Shown here in pieces: positions 46,401 through 56,381 of a DNA stretch of 64,000 bases (position 1 is its first letter; each line of letters starts with the position of its first letter). Origin of the DNA: Selaginella moellendorffii. Lineage: Eukaryota > Streptophyta > Lycopodiopsida > Selaginellales > Selaginellaceae. The DNA lies in assembly GCF_000143415.4 (NCBI RefSeq), contig NW_003314356.1:417462-481461 (forward strand). The letters are read 5' to 3'. Under the pieces are notes generated by a model. The model saw only the letters and a program-made list of their open reading frames with translations. It searched no databases and was not told the DNA's origin. A program made the translations under genes and the position numbers.

Positions 46401-46480
46401 GTGCCACCATCACCTTGCCAGACCATGCAAGAGATGCAGCAAGAGCATTCATAACTCGGGTTCAAGGTGAGATTCATTAA
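43412..46480 (+). CDS. Transposase-like protein, DUF7869 type (one in-frame TAG)
   Basis: A frame of about 1020 codons. It starts MAFRVGEKVYILNGGKRVAKG, and a second similar VAEG-containing stretch follows at about 43760; such VAKG modules occur in plant transposase-like proteins. Then come a basic KRKYTFLKRS region, a Cys cluster (CCKRRCCQH), a CDEC motif near 44660, and the RNase H-like core: DKMDQKK (about 44842), LLQTDNAGSENKN (about 45335-45372) and GHTHEDVDAMFS (about 45448). These are hallmarks of the eukaryotic transposase-like family DUF7869; the Asp residues of MDQ, TDN and EDVD are candidate catalytic residues. A TAG at 43718-43720 interrupts the frame, and no ATG restarts it, so it is probably a nonsense mutation. 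The end GTTCAAG-GTGAGA resembles a splice donor, so further exons may follow. Confidence 0.8.
45154..45232. repeat. Two palindromes inside the transposase frame
   Basis: 45154-45175 and 45211-45232, 57 bp apart, in a stretch (SRGAPCHPSE ... LSREASCHSDE) just before the conserved LLQTDN motif. Each unit adds an Arg/Cys/His-rich segment in frame. This stretch may be an unspliced insert or an intron kept open. Confidence 0.75.
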
Positions 46481-47061
46481 TATTCCTTTACAAAGTTTCT
46501 AATGTATTTTATTTCAAGGTGAACAATCCGAATCTGAATCAGAGGAGGCTTGATATATTGTGTGAGGTAAAACAAAGATGATGTGACATATGCATTTACC
46601 CATCACACGTGCATAAATCTAATAATATGGCGTGTGAAAGTTCAAGGTGAACAAGCCGAATATGAATTCATCGGATTGTTATAACAAATTGCGAGGTGAT
46701 GGCATGAGGCGATACGCTATTTGAGAGTGGTAGCCATTCCTATATGAGGTGAGTGAAGTATTTAAGGGATCACAGCATGAGCATATCGGTGGATAATGTT
46801 GTGCAGTCTTGGATGCGGAAGCAGAGTGCCACCATCACCTTGCCAGACCATGCAAGAGAGGCAGCAGGAGCATTCATAACTCGGGTTCAAGGTGAGATTC
46901 ATTAATATTCCTTTACAAAGTTTCTATCGTATTTTATTTCAAGGTGAACAATCCGAATCTGAATCAGAGGAGGCTTGATATAGTGTGTGAGGTAAAACAA
47001 AGATGATGTGACATATGCATTTACCAATCACACGTGCATAAATCTAATAATATGGCGTGTG
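46341..47061 (+). repeat. Tandem duplication of the transposase 3' end in TE1
   Basis: 46341-46636 and 46766-47061 are near-identical with a period of 425 bp and include the last 47 codons of the transposase frame and the 3' flank. A palindrome (46699-46720) lies between them. TE2 has only one copy at the corresponding place (51480-51690). Confidence 0.8.
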
Positions 47062-47193
47062 GCCCATATTAATGGCACATAAACCCATATTGTGGGCTTA
47101 CGTGCTTTATGTACCATCATTCCCTTGCAGCGTGTGTGTTGGTTTCCTTTTATAACACAACGAACTCCATATTTTAGGGTGAAGAGCGTTCTC

Positions 47194-47451
47194 ATGGCAA
47201 GCACAAAATCTGTAAGTGAGGCAGAAAAGGAGACGGAGAAGGAGATAGGTGAAGATGTAGAATATATAAGTCTTCCAAACTCCCCGTACTATACTCCAGG
47301 TGATCATTTTTCTAAACAAACGGCAACATTAACAACTATCGAGAACGCCCCAGTAACGTCAGAGACAACAATCCAAAGCAAAACAACTGACCTGGAGAAG
47401 GATGATAGTACCGCTGAGAGTACCAAAAAGGAGGTGTCCACTAGCGCTTAG
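47194..47451 (+). CDS. Short Glu/Thr/Ser-rich conserved frame of TE1
   Basis: From ATG at 47194 (MASTKSVSEAEKETEKE) it encodes about 85 residues, rich in E, K, T and S, with SLPNSPYYTPGDHF in the middle. TE2 encodes the same protein on the other strand with only two amino-acid differences. It could be an independent small gene or a last exon of the transposase gene. No family recognised; probably a disordered protein. Confidence 0.45.
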   Translation: MASTKSVSEAEKETEKEIGEDVEYISLPNSPYYTPGDHFSKQTATLTTIENAPVTSETTIQSKTTDLEKDDSTAESTKKEVSTSA

Positions 47452-47458
47452 GCTTATA

Positions 47459-47885
47459 ATGGCGTGTGCCCTCATGCCATTTACTTGATCACCAAATACC
47501 TTTTTCCCTTTGCACTAGTATATCTTAATACCGGTTTGAGAAATAGAATGGCATGTGCCCTCAGGCCTTTTACTAAATCACCTTTGAAAGAAATGCAAGC
47601 CTCTATGTCGTAAAAAAAAGGTACTAGAGAAATTCCTTAATAATATGAATGTTATTTAGTTTCATGAAAATACACTAAGGGTCAAATGAGTTAAATGACT
47701 TCTCCAGACTAGCAATGCCTCTTGCTACACCTTCACAATTAGATTCGTTAGAAAAAGATAACATTGAATAATATCTAAATGTTCTCACCATTAAGTTATA
47801 TGTCTGGCTAATAGGAATGATGTTCATCTTGGAAAGCTCACCACACGCTCAATGAACAAACAAATAGTGTGTGCGCGCATGCCAT
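47459..47885. repeat. Right subterminal palindromes of TE1
   Basis: Copies at 47459-47480, 47548-47569 and 47864-47885 between the short frame and the right terminal repeat. The interval contains no gene. Confidence 0.8.
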
Positions 47886-48087
47886 CGCTCTTCTTTAGCT
47901 TCAGATTCGGCTTGTTCACCTTGACAATGAGATTTATTATACAACTAGATGGACTCAGTCTGGACATAAGGTCACCGCGCTAGTCACCATGCCCCAGATA
48001 TGTCTAGCCCCTGGACAAAAAACATATAATTTCACGTCATTTTCAAATACTTGAAAATTTGTACCTAGTCCCATTTTACTGAATAAA

Positions 48088-48111
48088 TCCCACTTTAACG
48101 AAATAGAGCTT
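48088..48111 (-). repeat. Right terminal inverted repeat of TE1
   Basis: Perfect complement of 34446-34469, followed by the second TAGT (48112-48115). Confidence 0.85.
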
Positions 48112-48115
48112 TAGT

Positions 48116-49043
48116 TGGCATGAATGATTGTTTGTTGGTTTTACCACATTTATTCTATTTTGTTGATTATTATTTAAGTTAGTTCTGATAGGTTGGGATG
48201 TTATTTCCTTCGGGTAATACATTCACAAGTATTGTGCTTGTCAGTCAATAATACTTTGTGTTCTTTGAGTTCTCTTTCGTAAGTTGTTTGGCATTCTGTC
48301 TGCAATCTTCAGTAGTTCAGTTTTATCATTGAGTTTACTTGATTATATACTTGTTATTGAATTTTGTTGGATGGTGAAGCCTATGTTTTCCAACTATGAA
48401 TACTAGTTTATCGGATGATAACTTATTTGGCATACTTTTGTGTTCTAATCTAAGATATATTCACTGATAATTAAGTCTCTTAAGATATCATTGTCTATGA
48501 CTTTGATATTGTCCATCTATTGATCTTTGAGTTTAGGCCAGTATAGGCAGACTAGCTTCAGCACTTCATGTGCATGCTGAAATCTCTAGTCATAGCATAG
48601 CTACTACCGACTAGTCACATAACTCGCCTCTTTGTTCATGTTCCTTATTCTGTTGAAAGGGCGTGACCGTGTAAACAACTCTAACTACCTGTTTACAGTA
48701 GTCTATCTAAACCTTACCGACGGGTTTGATTTCTTTGCTCATGAGGGTTGGGGCCTTTGACTTCTCTCTCTATGTTCCTGCAGCCAGGGGCGTATCACAC
48801 TTTTGTAATCTGGGTGACTAACAGAGCAGCAAGGGTGGCTGACTCAGTTGGTCATTTCCTTGTCGGCGACGGCCGAAAGGTGTCTAAGCTGGTAGTGCAT
48901 CCGCGTTAGACAAAGAGGTTGCCTCCTAACTCATTTAAGTTGGTGCATTTCTCACATAGTGTGAGTACAGTGAACTTTTTCTGGAGTTGTTTCCTTGGCG
49001 GTATTCTAGACTCGAGTATGCATCGACGAGGATGTTGATCTTC
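48116..49043. other. Non-coding interior of element B, right part
   Basis: Continues element B where 34445 stopped and matches about 4606-5557 of element A. No gene seen. Confidence 0.75.
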
Positions 49044-49058
49044 CCTAGGGGGGAAGAG
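49044..49058 (+). promoter_or_regulatory. Polypurine tract of element B
   Basis: CCTAGGGGGGAAGAG immediately before the 3' LTR start TGTCGCGAATATG. Confidence 0.75.
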
Positions 49059-49905
49059 TGTCGCGAATATGACTTTGGGTATCGAAAGTTACTTGTCGGC
49101 TAGTCCTTTCGGATATTCTTTCCTTACTGCCATGATGGCAGGAGGTCGGTATTGCTGGACCTGTTATCAATTTCCCACTTGAGCTAGTTGAGAAACTGGT
49201 CAATGACCGTGTACTTAGATCGGTTAAACATAAGGTAGGAACCCTATGTGTTTCTTGTTGAGCATACTCGCCTTGGTTTGAGAAACTCCTGTCATTGGCT
49301 TGCACTTGCTAGTATCAAGAACCCTCATGATATTGAGATTGGTCCCTCAATATTCGCTAAATGATAGCTTACCGTGTCTGCCAAACACCCTCGCTATCAT
49401 GCCCTTTGTGTTAGTCTCATTTCGGTCCCAAATGCTATTTATAGAAAATGTCCAGATCTACTCATTTGGCATATCTATGGAATGTAAAGATTCGCCTGAA
49501 CACAATGGTGTTCATCCCGTGTCCAAATTCGCAATCTAGTGCCATTCCATATTTAGTAAGTTTCGAACTTGTCCCAAAGACTAACTCCTGATACTAAGGG
49601 AGACTTGGGGTGAAAGCCCAAAGCATGTGTTCCTCAAGGGGGGGGGCTTGTGGGGGGTTCCAAATGTATAGTAGGGATAGTGGGTAGGTCGGGCATAGCT
49701 GACCAACCTAAGGCATAGTCTAGCTCCCGCTTGCGTGCCTGTCCTTGTTCTATATCTGGCTTGGGTCTAAGCCCAAGTTCCATTCCATGCCAGTTGGTGG
49801 ATTACCCATGTCCTCGCGTTAGGCCACTGGTATGCCGAAATAGCGCCAAACTCCGTTTGGCTCCGTTTTGCGTGCGGTCCTAGCAAAAGGATGCTAGATG
49901 CTCTA
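49059..49905 (+). repeat. 3' LTR of element B, cut by TE2
   Basis: Matches 5573-6440 of element A and stops at GATGCTCTA, where TE2 begins. The remaining part of the LTR must lie beyond the far end of TE2, outside the window. Confidence 0.8.
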
Positions 49906-49929
49906 ATGCTCTATTTCGTTAAAGTGGGA
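49906..49929 (+). repeat. Terminal inverted repeat of TE2
   Basis: ATGCTCTATTTCGTTAAAG then TGGGA; one base different from TE1 (AAGC), and like the MITE in starting ATGCT. Confidence 0.85.
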
Positions 49930-50131
49930 TTTATTCAGTAAAATGGGACTAGGTACAAATTTTCAAGTATTTGAAAATGACGTGAAATTATATGTTTTTT
50001 GTCCAGGGGCTAGACATATCTGGGGCATGGTGACTAGCGCGGTGACCTTATGTCCAGACTGAGTCCATCTAGTTGTATAATAAATCTCATTGTCAAGGTG
50101 AACAAGCCGAATCTGAAGCTAAAGAAGAGCG

Positions 50132-51462
50132 ATGGCATGCGCGCACACACTATTTGTTTATTCATTGAGCGTGTGGTGAGCTTTCCAAGATGAACATCAT
50201 TCCTATTAGCCAGACATATAACTTAATGGTGAGAACATTTAGATATTATTCAATGTTATCTTTTTCTAACGAATCTAATTGTGAAGGTGTAGCAAGAGGC
50301 ATTGCTAGTCTGGAGAAGTCATTTAACTCATTTGACCTTTAGTGTATTTTCATGAAACTAAATAACATTCATATTATTAAGGAATTTCTCTAGTACCTTT
50401 TTTTTACGACATAGAGGCTTGCATTTCTTTCAAAGGTGATTTAGTAAAAGGCCTGAGGGCACATGCCATTCTATTTCTCAGACCGGTATTAAAATATACT
50501 AGTGCAAAGGGAAAAAGGTATTTGGTGATCAAGTAAATGGCATGAGGGCACACGCCATTATAAGCCTAAGCGCTAGTGGACACCTCCTTTTTGGTACTCT
50601 CAGCGGTACTATCATCCTTCTCCGGGTCAGTTGTTTTGCTTTGGATTGTTGTCTTTGACGTTACTGGGGCGTTCTCGATAGTTGTTAATGTTGCCGTTTG
50701 TTTAGAAAAATGATCACCTGGAGTATAGTACGGGGAGTTTGGAAGACTTATATATTCTACATCTTCACCTATCTCCTTCTCCGTCTCCTTTTCTGCCTCA
50801 CTTACAGATTTTGTGCTTGCCATGAGAACGCTCTTCACCCTAAAATATGGAGTTCGTTGTGTTATAAAAGGAAACCAACACACACGCTGCAAGGGAATGA
50901 TGGTACATAAAGCACGTAAGCCCACAATATGGGTTTATGTGCCATTAATATGGGCCACACGCCATATTATTAGATTTATGCACGTGTGATTGGTAAATGC
51001 ATATGTCACATCATCTTTGTTTTACCTCACACACTATATCAGGCCTAATGAACCATATCACATGTGCGCACATGCTATATATATGGAGAAGTATTATGCA
51101 AGGATAGAAATTCAATGCATGATTGTGGAGAGCAATGGCATGAAGCCACATGCTAAATAACATTTTAGAGAAAGAATTAAAATAAAAACATGCAAACAGT
51201 ACTAAGTGGACCAAGACTTAGAAGTGCACAATTGAATGAGGTATTTCTAATAAATACTTCACTCACCTCATATAGGAATGGCTACCACTCTCAAATGGCG
51301 TATCGCCTCATGCCATCACCTCACAATTTGTTATAACAATCCGATGAATTCATATTCGGCTTGTTCACCTTGAACTTTAAGTAAGATTTGCTAGAACAAC
51401 TAAGAATTTATACTTGTTATTTGTATCATCTCACCTAGGAATGGCGTAAGGCCACATGCCAT
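50132..51462. repeat. Palindrome copies in the TE2 right-end region
   Basis: Copies at 50132-50153, 50448-50469, 50537-50558, 51134-51155, 51295-51316 and 51441-51462. Most correspond one-to-one with TE1 copies; 51134 lies in a stretch without a counterpart in TE1. Confidence 0.8.
50566..50823 (-). CDS. Short Glu/Thr/Ser-rich conserved frame of TE2
   Basis: Same protein as 47194-47451 with two amino-acid differences (E to K and L to P). The near-identity says little about selection, since the surrounding non-coding DNA is equally similar. Confidence 0.45.
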   Translation of the reverse strand: MASTKSVSEAEKETEKEIGEDVEYISLPNSPYYTPGDHFSKQTATLTTIENAPVTSKTTIQSKTTDPEKDDSTAESTKKEVSTSA

Positions 51463-51534
51463 CACGCCTCCTCTGATTCAGATTCGGATTGTTCACCTTG
51501 AAATAAAATACATTAGAAACTTAGTAAAGGAATA

Positions 51535-51837
51535 TTAATGAATCTCACCTTGAACCCGGGTTATGAATGCTCTTGCTGCATCTCTTGCATGGTCTGGCAA
51601 GGTGATGGTGGCACTCTGCTTCCGCATCCAACCATGCACAACATTATCCACCGATATGCTCATGCTGGGATCCCTTGGATTTAGCACCCATCTCTTTTCT
51701 AGGCAATCGTTCGTATATCCGGAACTTGGCTTGAACCACTCCACAGTTACATTGAAGGAGTTAGTTTCCGCGTCCTCCTCTGCATCAGTGATGCAGCGCC
51801 CCACCCATATCATTTGTTTTTTATTACTGGGTCTGAC
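51535..51837 (-). pseudogene. Transposase C-terminal remnant of TE2
   Basis: The last 101 codons or so of the transposase (VRPSNKKQMIWVGRC, then DAARAFITRVQGEIH) are kept almost unchanged. The break after GGGTCTGAC joins directly to retrotransposon sequence. No core domain remains. Confidence 0.85.
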
Positions 51838-52199
51838 CACTTGCACCAAAGGGTTCAAGTTAGATATGCCGAGCTTTCACACTAAGCAATCTAACCGTGC
51901 ATCACGACTCCGAGGCATCCCTCGCTTGGCGGTGTGCCCAAACCAGTCTCCCCACTGAGAGTCCATGACCACCGAAATATGAGTGTCCTCATATTCCAAA
52001 CCATCACCACGCCCTAGTGATTTGGGACTCGAACCCAAGCACTAGAGGGTCGGGACTCGAACCCAACCTCCGTATATGCATCTACGGACGGCATCACACA
52101 AGATGCCTGGCGTGACTCCCCACGCCGGTGCACCAACTTATTTTTAAAGCGCGCTACAGATCACAGCTTAGGAACCTAGTTCCCCCACACTGCCAAGTC

Positions 52200-53240
52200 C
52201 TCTCACTTGACATATCTGTGATCATGCATGGACTCCTCCATGCTTGGCCCCATGGGCCCACCCTTTTTGAAGTTATCACCTTCAACTAGGGTACTTGTTC
52301 CCCTGACTTGCCAATCTCACTTAGCAAGTCATCCGGCCACCGTAACATGGTTCATGCATAAGCGTGGAAGTCCTTAACCATCAACTTTCGTTCAAAGCCC
52401 TCTCTTTGAACACTCGGGAACTACTTCCCTAACCTTGACAGCCTTGCCTCATGGCAAGCTTCAAGACCACGCTTCTGCTGCACCACTCTGATTTCGCGCG
52501 TTCTATGAACCATTTACACTTGGCCTTTCTAGGTACTAAGCTACCTAGAATCGTCTTTGGGAACCTTGAAGGAACTCTGTCCCTTAGCTTGCTAAGGCCT
52601 CCCTTTTTGCAAGCTTTCCAATTGCCACATAGTCTAACATGAACAATTCCATATTTTAGACTCTCCATGGCATCACGGTTGCTAGCGGCAACACCCTCGA
52701 GCCCCCACTTGATTCTCCACTCCCAGCTGGCATAACCAACCTTGGTTATGCCCTTCGATTTCTATGGTTCAGTTCCATCCCAATACTACTTGCCTTTTGG
52801 CCCCATATGTTTCCTTTGGTTATTTTCCTCTAGACTAGGAGGATAGCTTTGCACTTTCTATCATGCCTTAGCAAGTATTCTTAGGGATGAACCTACCCAA
52901 TAGCCCAGGGAGTGGTTCCTCAATCCGGGTATGCTCACCTTATAATCCCACACACTGGGATTACATTGTTGCTTATGGGCCTTTCCATGCCCATCACTAG
53001 CCTTGCCAAAATTCCATTTTTGGCTTTGTCCAACTCGGGTAGACAGTCCTCTCCTGTCTCCGCAACCTTGGACATTAGGATAGCACCTTCTATCCATCAT
53101 TCGCTAGGGACTTAGTCCCTTGGGCTTTATCCATTGCCCTCGCGACATCAAACACCACCTTCTGGTGTTCTAGAGTGTTCGGGTGTCCCAATGATGGCTT
53201 TCTTGACAATGAGTATTTCCTTTTATGACATTGACTTACT
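52200..53240. repeat. Segment S, second copy
   Basis: Matches 20711-21751 in the same orientation and is less decayed. The rest of the interior, 53241-54603, has no counterpart in the window and no recognisable gene; its frames lack homologous motifs. Confidence 0.65.
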
Positions 53241-54603
53241 ATATCGCAACACAAGCAACTTATCCCCCGTAAGGGTGTATCCGACTTCCCTATGCTATTA
53301 AGAAGTCTTGGGTAGCTACTTTCTACCCGTTCAACCAGTTATTTTGCACCTCTTGCTTAGTTGCCTCATAGTTGTCAAGTCCTACAACTCATTGTTTGGT
53401 GCTTTCACACCTCCATCATTATCTAGGTCACCACACTCCAACTGCATGCTCTGCAGGTTAGGCTATGCCATTCCCATTTCCATTGGGATTCCTTTGGCAA
53501 GGGGTTCTCATGAACCCACCAACATAGCCTCAAGGTATCACACCTTGGCACATTTGGTGTCTCCACACCATCGGCTCCACGAGCCTACCTCTATGACACT
53601 TCCCCTTCGTGTTTATGTCTTTGCCAAGGCCAACACCGCTCTTTCTCATGCCAACCATCCGTTAGCACTGCACCATAGAGGTCACACACAACTTTGCGTC
53701 AAAGTTGTTTTCTTTTTGGGAACACCTTTCCCACGACTTTAGCATGGCACATTTTGCCATCGATGAGATACCCTCTATTCTCATCCTTGGATCCTATGAT
53801 CCCCCCCCCATCCTTCGTGGGGTACAACACACCTCAGTCCAAATGCTTCCATCAGTCCTTTTAGGACCATTCCTTGACTCTACTTGAGTCATCCAGCAGT
53901 TTTGGACTTGGTTAATCCACAGACCCGTAAGGTCCTCTTTGTGAGGCACTAGCTCACTGGAATACACTTCTTGCATTCCTGTCCTACTCAAAAGGACTAT
54001 TTTCACAAATGTTACTCTGACACTTGATTTTGTTCTCTGGGGGCAACCTTTGCCCTTTAGGACTACTTGTCCATGTGATGAGAATACCAACTCATCCACT
54101 TAATACACCCCCAATTCCTTGGGTTGTTCCAGCATTTATTAGAGGTAGCCCCGGCTACCATTTCGAGGACTCGTGTCCTCATCCATACTTGACCTCTCAC
54201 GGTCATCCATTCCAGTCTCACCTTCATGAGCACCAGCCTCAGCCATGTGAGGATAAACTTGTGACTCCTTTATTGTTTTTTGGAGTCTCTATCTTCCCCG
54301 TGATCCCAACAATAGTTGTTTACCCCAACTACATTAGCCCGTTTGCTGAGTCAAACGCTCATCTGGATCACCTCCTCAACTCAATCAGGAAAACCTTGCA
54401 CTGTTCCCAAGATCCCAAAGTCGTTCCATTATTGGCCCCTTTTTTATCCACCATCTTGTCTACAAGTTCACACATGAACTGTAATGGAGAGCCATGTCTT
54501 CCCGACCTGCTACTCCTCAAGGATAGGCCCACTTCTCGGACCTTCCGTTGCCAACACCAGTGGTGATATACTTGAGCACCAATAAAAGTCGGACTAAGGA
54601 ACA

Positions 54604-54618
54604 GCTCCGATACCAAAT
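54604..54618 (-). promoter_or_regulatory. Primer-binding site of the family 2b element
   Basis: On the minus strand ATTTGGTATCGGAGC follows the LTR end CGCTTACA; one base away from the initiator tRNA-Met complement. Confidence 0.75.
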
Positions 54619-55733
54619 TGTAAGCGACTAAATTTTCCATTCTACTTTAGTCACTTAACCACACCTCTGACCACTTGGAGGAGTCTCATTCACAACCTCC
54701 ATAAGTCCAATCCAGGACTTGGGACTTGCTAGCCCCGAGAATGGCATCCATGCCACTCAACATTTGCACTTGGTCCAAGTGCTCCACGTGTCCGATCTTA
54801 TGATCGACACTCAAAGGTACCACCGACATAGCAGCCCGTTACGCTAAGGCCATGCCCAATCACCTTTGCCACACTGGTAGTCCAATACCACTTACATCAC
54901 CGTCTTGGCTCTCCAAGACTAGGCAAACCATCCGTGAGTGGTCATCTCAGATCCACTCCTTAGCATCCTTAGGATGCCCACCGACAAGGGGAATAGCCTT
55001 CCCCAATATCCCTCTGTCAGTCCCCACTAAGTCCCTTCCTGCCCCTGGCCGTGTTTGCCAACACTGCCACTGGATCGAGACCCACAGGCCCGACCACTAA
55101 GTCCCACGGCCCTTTGGGACTTCCTCACCACACGACTGTGTCCTTGGTCACTACCCCAGAGGACTGCTCCTCTTCCTTTCCACAGTCTGGGCCTTTGGGA
55201 CAATATTTCGGAACACCGTGGCCTTACGCGAGCCACCTGGGTACTCTCCTTGCCTTCTGTCCTTGGGTGCTCTAGCCATGGGCTTAGAGCGAGGTTCCGT
55301 TGAGCCACGACAGGTATCCAAGTAGGTAGTACCACCCACACTTGGACTGGGAGCATCGGCCAGTCGATCTCCCGGGGGAACTAGAGCTGGCTCTTGAACA
55401 CTTCACCAAGCTACCCCGCTTGTCGGTCTGTGTTCACTCTAGTCTTAGACTTCCCAGTGGGCAGCTCATCACCCAACACTGGGTCCGGCCTTCCTGGGCC
55501 AAACTGGCCTTTCCTGGCCAAACTAGCTCCACTGCAGTCCTCCCCCTACTATACTTTTGGAGCTCACCAAACCCCCCAGGGTCTGGGAGACGAACGCTTT
55601 GGGCTTTCACCCTCTCAGGCTTCGGACTCGGACTCGGACTCGGACTCGGACTCGGACTCGGACTCGGATTCGGACTCGGACTCGGACTCGGGCTCGGTCT
55701 CGGCCTCGGCCTCGGTCTCGGTCTCGGTCCCGA

Positions 55734-55777
<44 letters not shown>

Positions 55778-56381
55778 CCGGTCTCGGTCTCGACTTCGGA
55801 CTCCATCTCGGACTCCATCTCGGACTCCATCTCGGGTCCATCTCGGACTCCATCTCGGACTCCATCTCGGGTCCATCTCAGACTCCATCTCGGACTCCAT
55901 TTCGGGTCCATCTCGGGTCCACCTCGGACTCCATCTCGGACTCCATCTCGGACTCCATCTCGGGTCCATCTTGGGTCCATCTCGGACTCCATCTCGGACT
56001 CCATCTCGGGTCCATCTCGGACTCCATCTCGGACTCCATTTCGGGTCCATCTCGGGTCCACCTCGGACTCCATCTCGGACTCCATCTCGGACTCCATCTC
56101 GGGTCCATCTCGGACTCCACTTCGGACTCCAACTCGAGTCCATCTCGGACACTCCCACGTGTCATGTGTTGGTCCTTTTGGGTCCCTTTTTGGAGCCTCG
56201 CCTTTTGCTCACTTCGTGCTCGTTCCTCGAGCACTTTGTTGGGTGTTCCACTCCCGCTCTTGACTTTTCAAGTCGGAGCTTTTGGTCCAAACGTGTTACG
56301 CTCGTTTGGCTCTCGCTTCAGCCACTACCATGTGGCGCCCTTCTGGCTCCACTTTGGGGCCTAGGGATTTTGTGTCTCACA
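54619..56381 (-). repeat. Long LTR of family 2b
   Basis: 1763 bp, minus strand TGTGAGACACAAAATCC ... AGTCGCTTACA. It contains the minisatellite 55621-56150 and the CCCCCTACTATACTTTTGG block at about 55542. Confidence 0.7.
55621..56150. repeat. GGACTC minisatellite, two unit types
   Basis: 55621-55690 is a 6-bp repeat (GGACTC), 55690-55800 mainly GGTCTC units, and 55800-56150 a 12-bp repeat (GGACTCCATCTC) with 9-bp GGGTCCATCTC variants. Because the units are multiples of three and lack stops, long frames appear on both strands (up to 340 codons); none is a credible gene. Confidence 0.9.

Larger units (their letters stand above)
34446..48111. mobile_element. TE1: 13.7-kb DNA transposon with two divergent genes
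   Basis: Inverted ends AAGCTCTATTTCGTTAAAG (34446) and its complement (ending 48111) are flanked by TAGT on both sides, and element A shows the undisturbed site at 4602-4605. The minus strand carries the multi-exon gene at 34877-40466, the plus strand the transposase gene at 43411-46480, and a short conserved frame lies near the right end. A 22-bp palindrome is dispersed through it about 25 times. The 4-bp target duplication is a property of, among others, Sola elements, but assignment to a superfamily is not proven here. A second, inverted copy is TE2. Confidence 0.9.
25306..49905 (+). mobile_element. Element B: second non-coding LTR element, interrupted three times
   Basis: Colinear with element A: 5' LTR from TGTTGCAAATG at 25306, primer-binding site at 30405, interior 30405-34445 and 48116-49043, purine tract, and 3' LTR from 49059. 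Element E splits the 5' LTR, TE1 splits the interior, and TE2 cuts the 3' LTR at 49905. A 170-bp stretch at about 33880-34050 is absent from element A. No coding capacity. Confidence 0.8.
51838..56381 (-). mobile_element. Retrotransposon segment replacing the TE2 transposase (family 2b)
   Basis: Minus-strand order: LTR 56381-54619, primer-binding site 54618-54604, then about 2.4 kb of non-coding interior including segment S, and 51838 to about 52165 resembling the 5' part of a family 2 LTR, cut at its end. No gag or pol motif seen. The insertion came with the loss of 3.6 kb of TE2, so it is not a clean insertion. Confidence 0.7.

Noticed and set aside
53308-53742. 144-codon frame in the family 2b interior
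   Set aside because: No motif, low-complexity Pro/His/Leu composition, and on the strand opposite to the element; probably chance.
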